From Enterovibrio baiacu (lineage in GTDB: Bacteria > Pseudomonadota > Gammaproteobacteria > Enterobacterales > Vibrionaceae): a DNA stretch of 64,000 nt. The notes below the pieces were generated by a model. That model saw nothing but the letters and a program-made list of their open reading frames with translations, had not been told where the DNA came from and did no database searches. The first letter of the stretch is position 1, and every line of letters starts with the position of its first letter. Both the position numbers and the translations under genes were made by a program. Shown piece after piece: positions 62,340-64,000 of the stretch. The DNA lies in contig NZ_SCHN01000008.1 of NCBI RefSeq assembly GCF_004120195.1, positions 463,810 through 527,809 of the forward strand, given 5' to 3'.

Positions 62340-64000
62340 ATGAAACAAACTGCTTTGATTCCAGTGTTGCTCGGCGCAACATTTGCGGCTCAGGGGGCAA
62401 CCATGACGCCTCAGCCTGATCCAGAAAATCCCAATGGATTCATTGTCGAGCGCGCAGAAGTGAATGCCGCGGCCGCAGCCCAAACGTCTAACCCTATGTA
62501 TGCGACATGGTCTAAGGCTCTTGAAACTCAGCCGAACGCTGTTGTCAATGCCATTGATGAAGGGTTGGCGAGCAATCCGATCAACGTAAAACGAGTAGAG
62601 CGCGTGTTCTCTCGTCAGGATTGGGATTTTCTGACTCAAATGGCCGCGCCTGAATATACCTACACCCGATTCCTACAGGCGATTGGTAAGTTCCCAGCGT
62701 TCTGTGGTGATTACACTGATGGCCGCGATGCCGATGCGATTTGTAAGAAATCCATTGTGACGGCGTTTGCGCACTTTGCGCAGGAAACGGGTGGACATAT
62801 TGCTGTCGATAATACGTGGGACAACCCTCTTGGGCTTGAAGAGTGGCAGCAAGCTTTGGTGCACGTGCGTGAAATGGGTTGGTCTGAAGGTCAAGAAGGC
62901 TACACAACAGGGTGTGGGCAGAATGATTGGCAAAACCAGCGTTGGCCATGTGTGGCAGGGCAGGGGTATTTCGGCCGTGGTGCTAAACAACTTTCTTACC
63001 ACTTTAACTACGGCGCATTTTCTGAAGTGATGTTTGATGGTGATGCCAACAAACTGCTGGGTGAGCCGGGATTGGTTGCTGATTCTTGGTTGAACCTTGC
63101 ATCTGCGATTTGGTTCTTCTTAACGCCACAAGCGCCAAAACCTGCAATGCTGCATGTGATTGACCGTACTTGGGTGCCTTCACAGCGCGAGAAAGATGCA
63201 GGCATTGGTTATGGTTTTGGTACCACTATCAATATTATCAATGGTGGTATTGAGTGTGGCGAGCAAAACAAAGACAAAGGACAACCGGTTAACCGCATCC
63301 GTTATTGGGAAGGCTTGGCAAAACACTACGACATTCCAATTGAAGCCGATGAAGTGAATACCTGCTGGCAGCAATTGCCGTTTGGTAGCTTGAATCTGCA
63401 AGGTGCTACAGATGTGCTTTACACTAACTGGGATGGCAACTGGAAGTATTTTGCTGATCGCCCGGGTGGCTATTCATTTGAATGTGAATTAGTTGGCTTC
63501 CAAACTGCTTACTCCGCGCTTGTTGAGGGTGACTACGAGAAGTGTGTGACGAATTTCTATGGTTCGCATGCAGGTTGGCCAGAAGTGCGTGTCGTTGACA
63601 AAATTGATGGCGGTGACACCGGTGGTGGTACGAATCCTCCTGCAGAAAATGCTTGGGACGCCACTAAGGTTTACAACACTGGTGATCAAGTCGTGGTAAA
63701 CGGTGTTACCTACCAAGCGAAATATTGGAACCAGGGCGTTAACCCAGAGACCAGTGGTGAATATGGCGCATGGAAAGTAGTGTCTGGTACACCACCAACG
63801 CCGACGCCAGAACCAACGCCTGACCCAGAACCTACACCGACGCCCGATCCAACACCAACTCCAACCCCGGACCCTGAACCAACACCAGAACCAGGCAATA
63901 CAACATGGGATGCCAACAAGGTTTACCTGGCGGGTGACCAAGTTGTTGTGGGCGGTGTGACTTATAAAGCCAAGTATTGGACACAAGGTGACAACCCAGC
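62340..64000 (+). CDS. Secreted GH19 chitinase with CBM5/12 modules, 3' end beyond the window
   Basis: The open frame runs 553 codons to the right edge. A signal peptide (residues ~1-20, ending T-F-A-A-Q-G-A) sends it out. Residues ~90-430 form a GH19 chitinase: the catalytic Glu 149 in A-H-F-A-Q-E-T-G-G, and the signature G-Y-F-G-R-G-A-K-Q-L-S near residue 207. After a short G-G-D-T-G-G-G linker comes a CBM5/12 (A-W-D-A-T-K-V-Y-N-T-G-D-Q-V), then a Pro/Thr-rich linker of P-T-P-x repeats (~63792-63895), then a second CBM5/12 cut by the edge. It hydrolyses chitin, consistent with a marine lifestyle. Confidence 0.95.
   Translation, partial: MKQTALIPVLLGATFAAQGATMTPQPDPENPNGFIVERAEVNAAAAAQTSNPMYATWSKALETQPNAVVNAIDEGLASNPINVKRVERVFSRQDWDFLTQMAAPEYTYTRFLQAIGKFPAFCGDYTDGRDADAICKKSIVTAFAHFAQETGGHIAVDNTWDNPLGLEEWQQALVHVREMGWSEGQEGYTTGCGQNDWQNQRWPCVAGQGYFGRGAKQLSYHFNYGAFSEVMFDGDANKLLGEPGLVADSWLNLASAIWFFLTPQAPKPAMLHVIDRTWVPSQREKDAGIGYGFGTTINIINGGIECGEQNKDKGQPVNRIRYWEGLAKHYDIPIEADEVNTCWQQLPFGSLNLQGATDVLYTNWDGNWKYFADRPGGYSFECELVGFQTAYSALVEGDYEKCVTNFYGSHAGWPEVRVVDKIDGGDTGGGTNPPAENAWDATKVYNTGDQVVVNGVTYQAKYWNQGVNPETSGEYGAWKVVSGTPPTPTPEPTPDPEPTPTPDPTPTPTPDPEPTPEPGNTTWDANKVYLAGDQVVVGGVTYKAKYWTQGDNP

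Overview
The window reads as a chromosomal segment of a member of the Vibrionaceae (Vibrio, Grimontia, Enterovibrio or a relative). The evidence is the company of genes: the hexR-pyk pair, a PsrA-type TetR regulator next to fadE, FabV enoyl reductase, the three-gene norspermidine pathway with its fused DABA aminotransferase/decarboxylase, a GH19 chitinase, and two sigma-E-type small RNAs beside the TetR gene. No plasmid, phage or insertion-sequence genes were seen, so it looks like core chromosome carrying several accessory blocks.

Layout. 1-6843 (minus): two lipoprotein genes in tandem, one running off the left edge, the other a 1679-residue protein with about eight Ig-like repeats. 7172-10609 (minus): a MATE exporter and a periplasmic amidohydrolase, separated by a 7-bp tandem repeat. 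10764-11654: a divergent LysR regulator. 11720-14323: a TPP riboswitch followed by thiD-thiM-thiE. 14453-16657 (minus): a membrane EAL protein. 17138-35929: the most striking block, a sugar-uptake and glycosidase locus. It has a PTS EIIB and a fused HPr-EI-EIIA protein on the left, five consecutive GH92 alpha-mannosidase lipoproteins in the middle, and a divergent AraC regulator, second EIIB and EIIC on the right. 36524-38353 (minus): a protein made almost wholly of RTX calcium-binding repeats. 38573-39509: a decayed kdgK gene. 39554-41821: a MarR regulator, a cytochrome b561-type protein, a cytochrome c-prime and a small membrane protein. 41905-45755 (minus): a PatB/MalY lyase, pyruvate kinase and HexR. 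46072-46917: an SDR protein. 46986-47529 (minus): two sigma-E-type sRNA genes in tandem. 47725-52104: psrA, fadE, fabV. 52293-53021: a five-tRNA operon. 53022-55331: an AT-rich stretch with a GATC-dense non-coding part, a RidA-family gene and a long structured leader. 55332-60763: norspermidine synthesis. 60918-61839: a small membrane protein and an AlkD-like protein. 62340 to the right edge: a chitinase.

How the parts work together. In the central block, five surface or periplasmic lipoprotein exo-mannosidases would release mannose (or a related hexose), which a dedicated fructose-family PTS would import and phosphorylate with its own phosphoryl relay. The AraC protein and a CRP-like site are the likely controls. 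Every GH92 gene is followed by a strong terminator-like hairpin, which suggests graded expression or separate mRNAs. The norspermidine genes run from aspartate semialdehyde via diaminobutyrate and diaminopropane to norspermidine, a polyamine known to influence Vibrio biofilms. The EAL protein could also act on biofilm via c-di-GMP. The two sRNAs carry a RybB-like seed and probably repress outer-membrane protein mRNAs during envelope stress.

Limits: all identifications come from reading motifs, start sites and gene order by eye. No database search, folding program or identity calculation was run.
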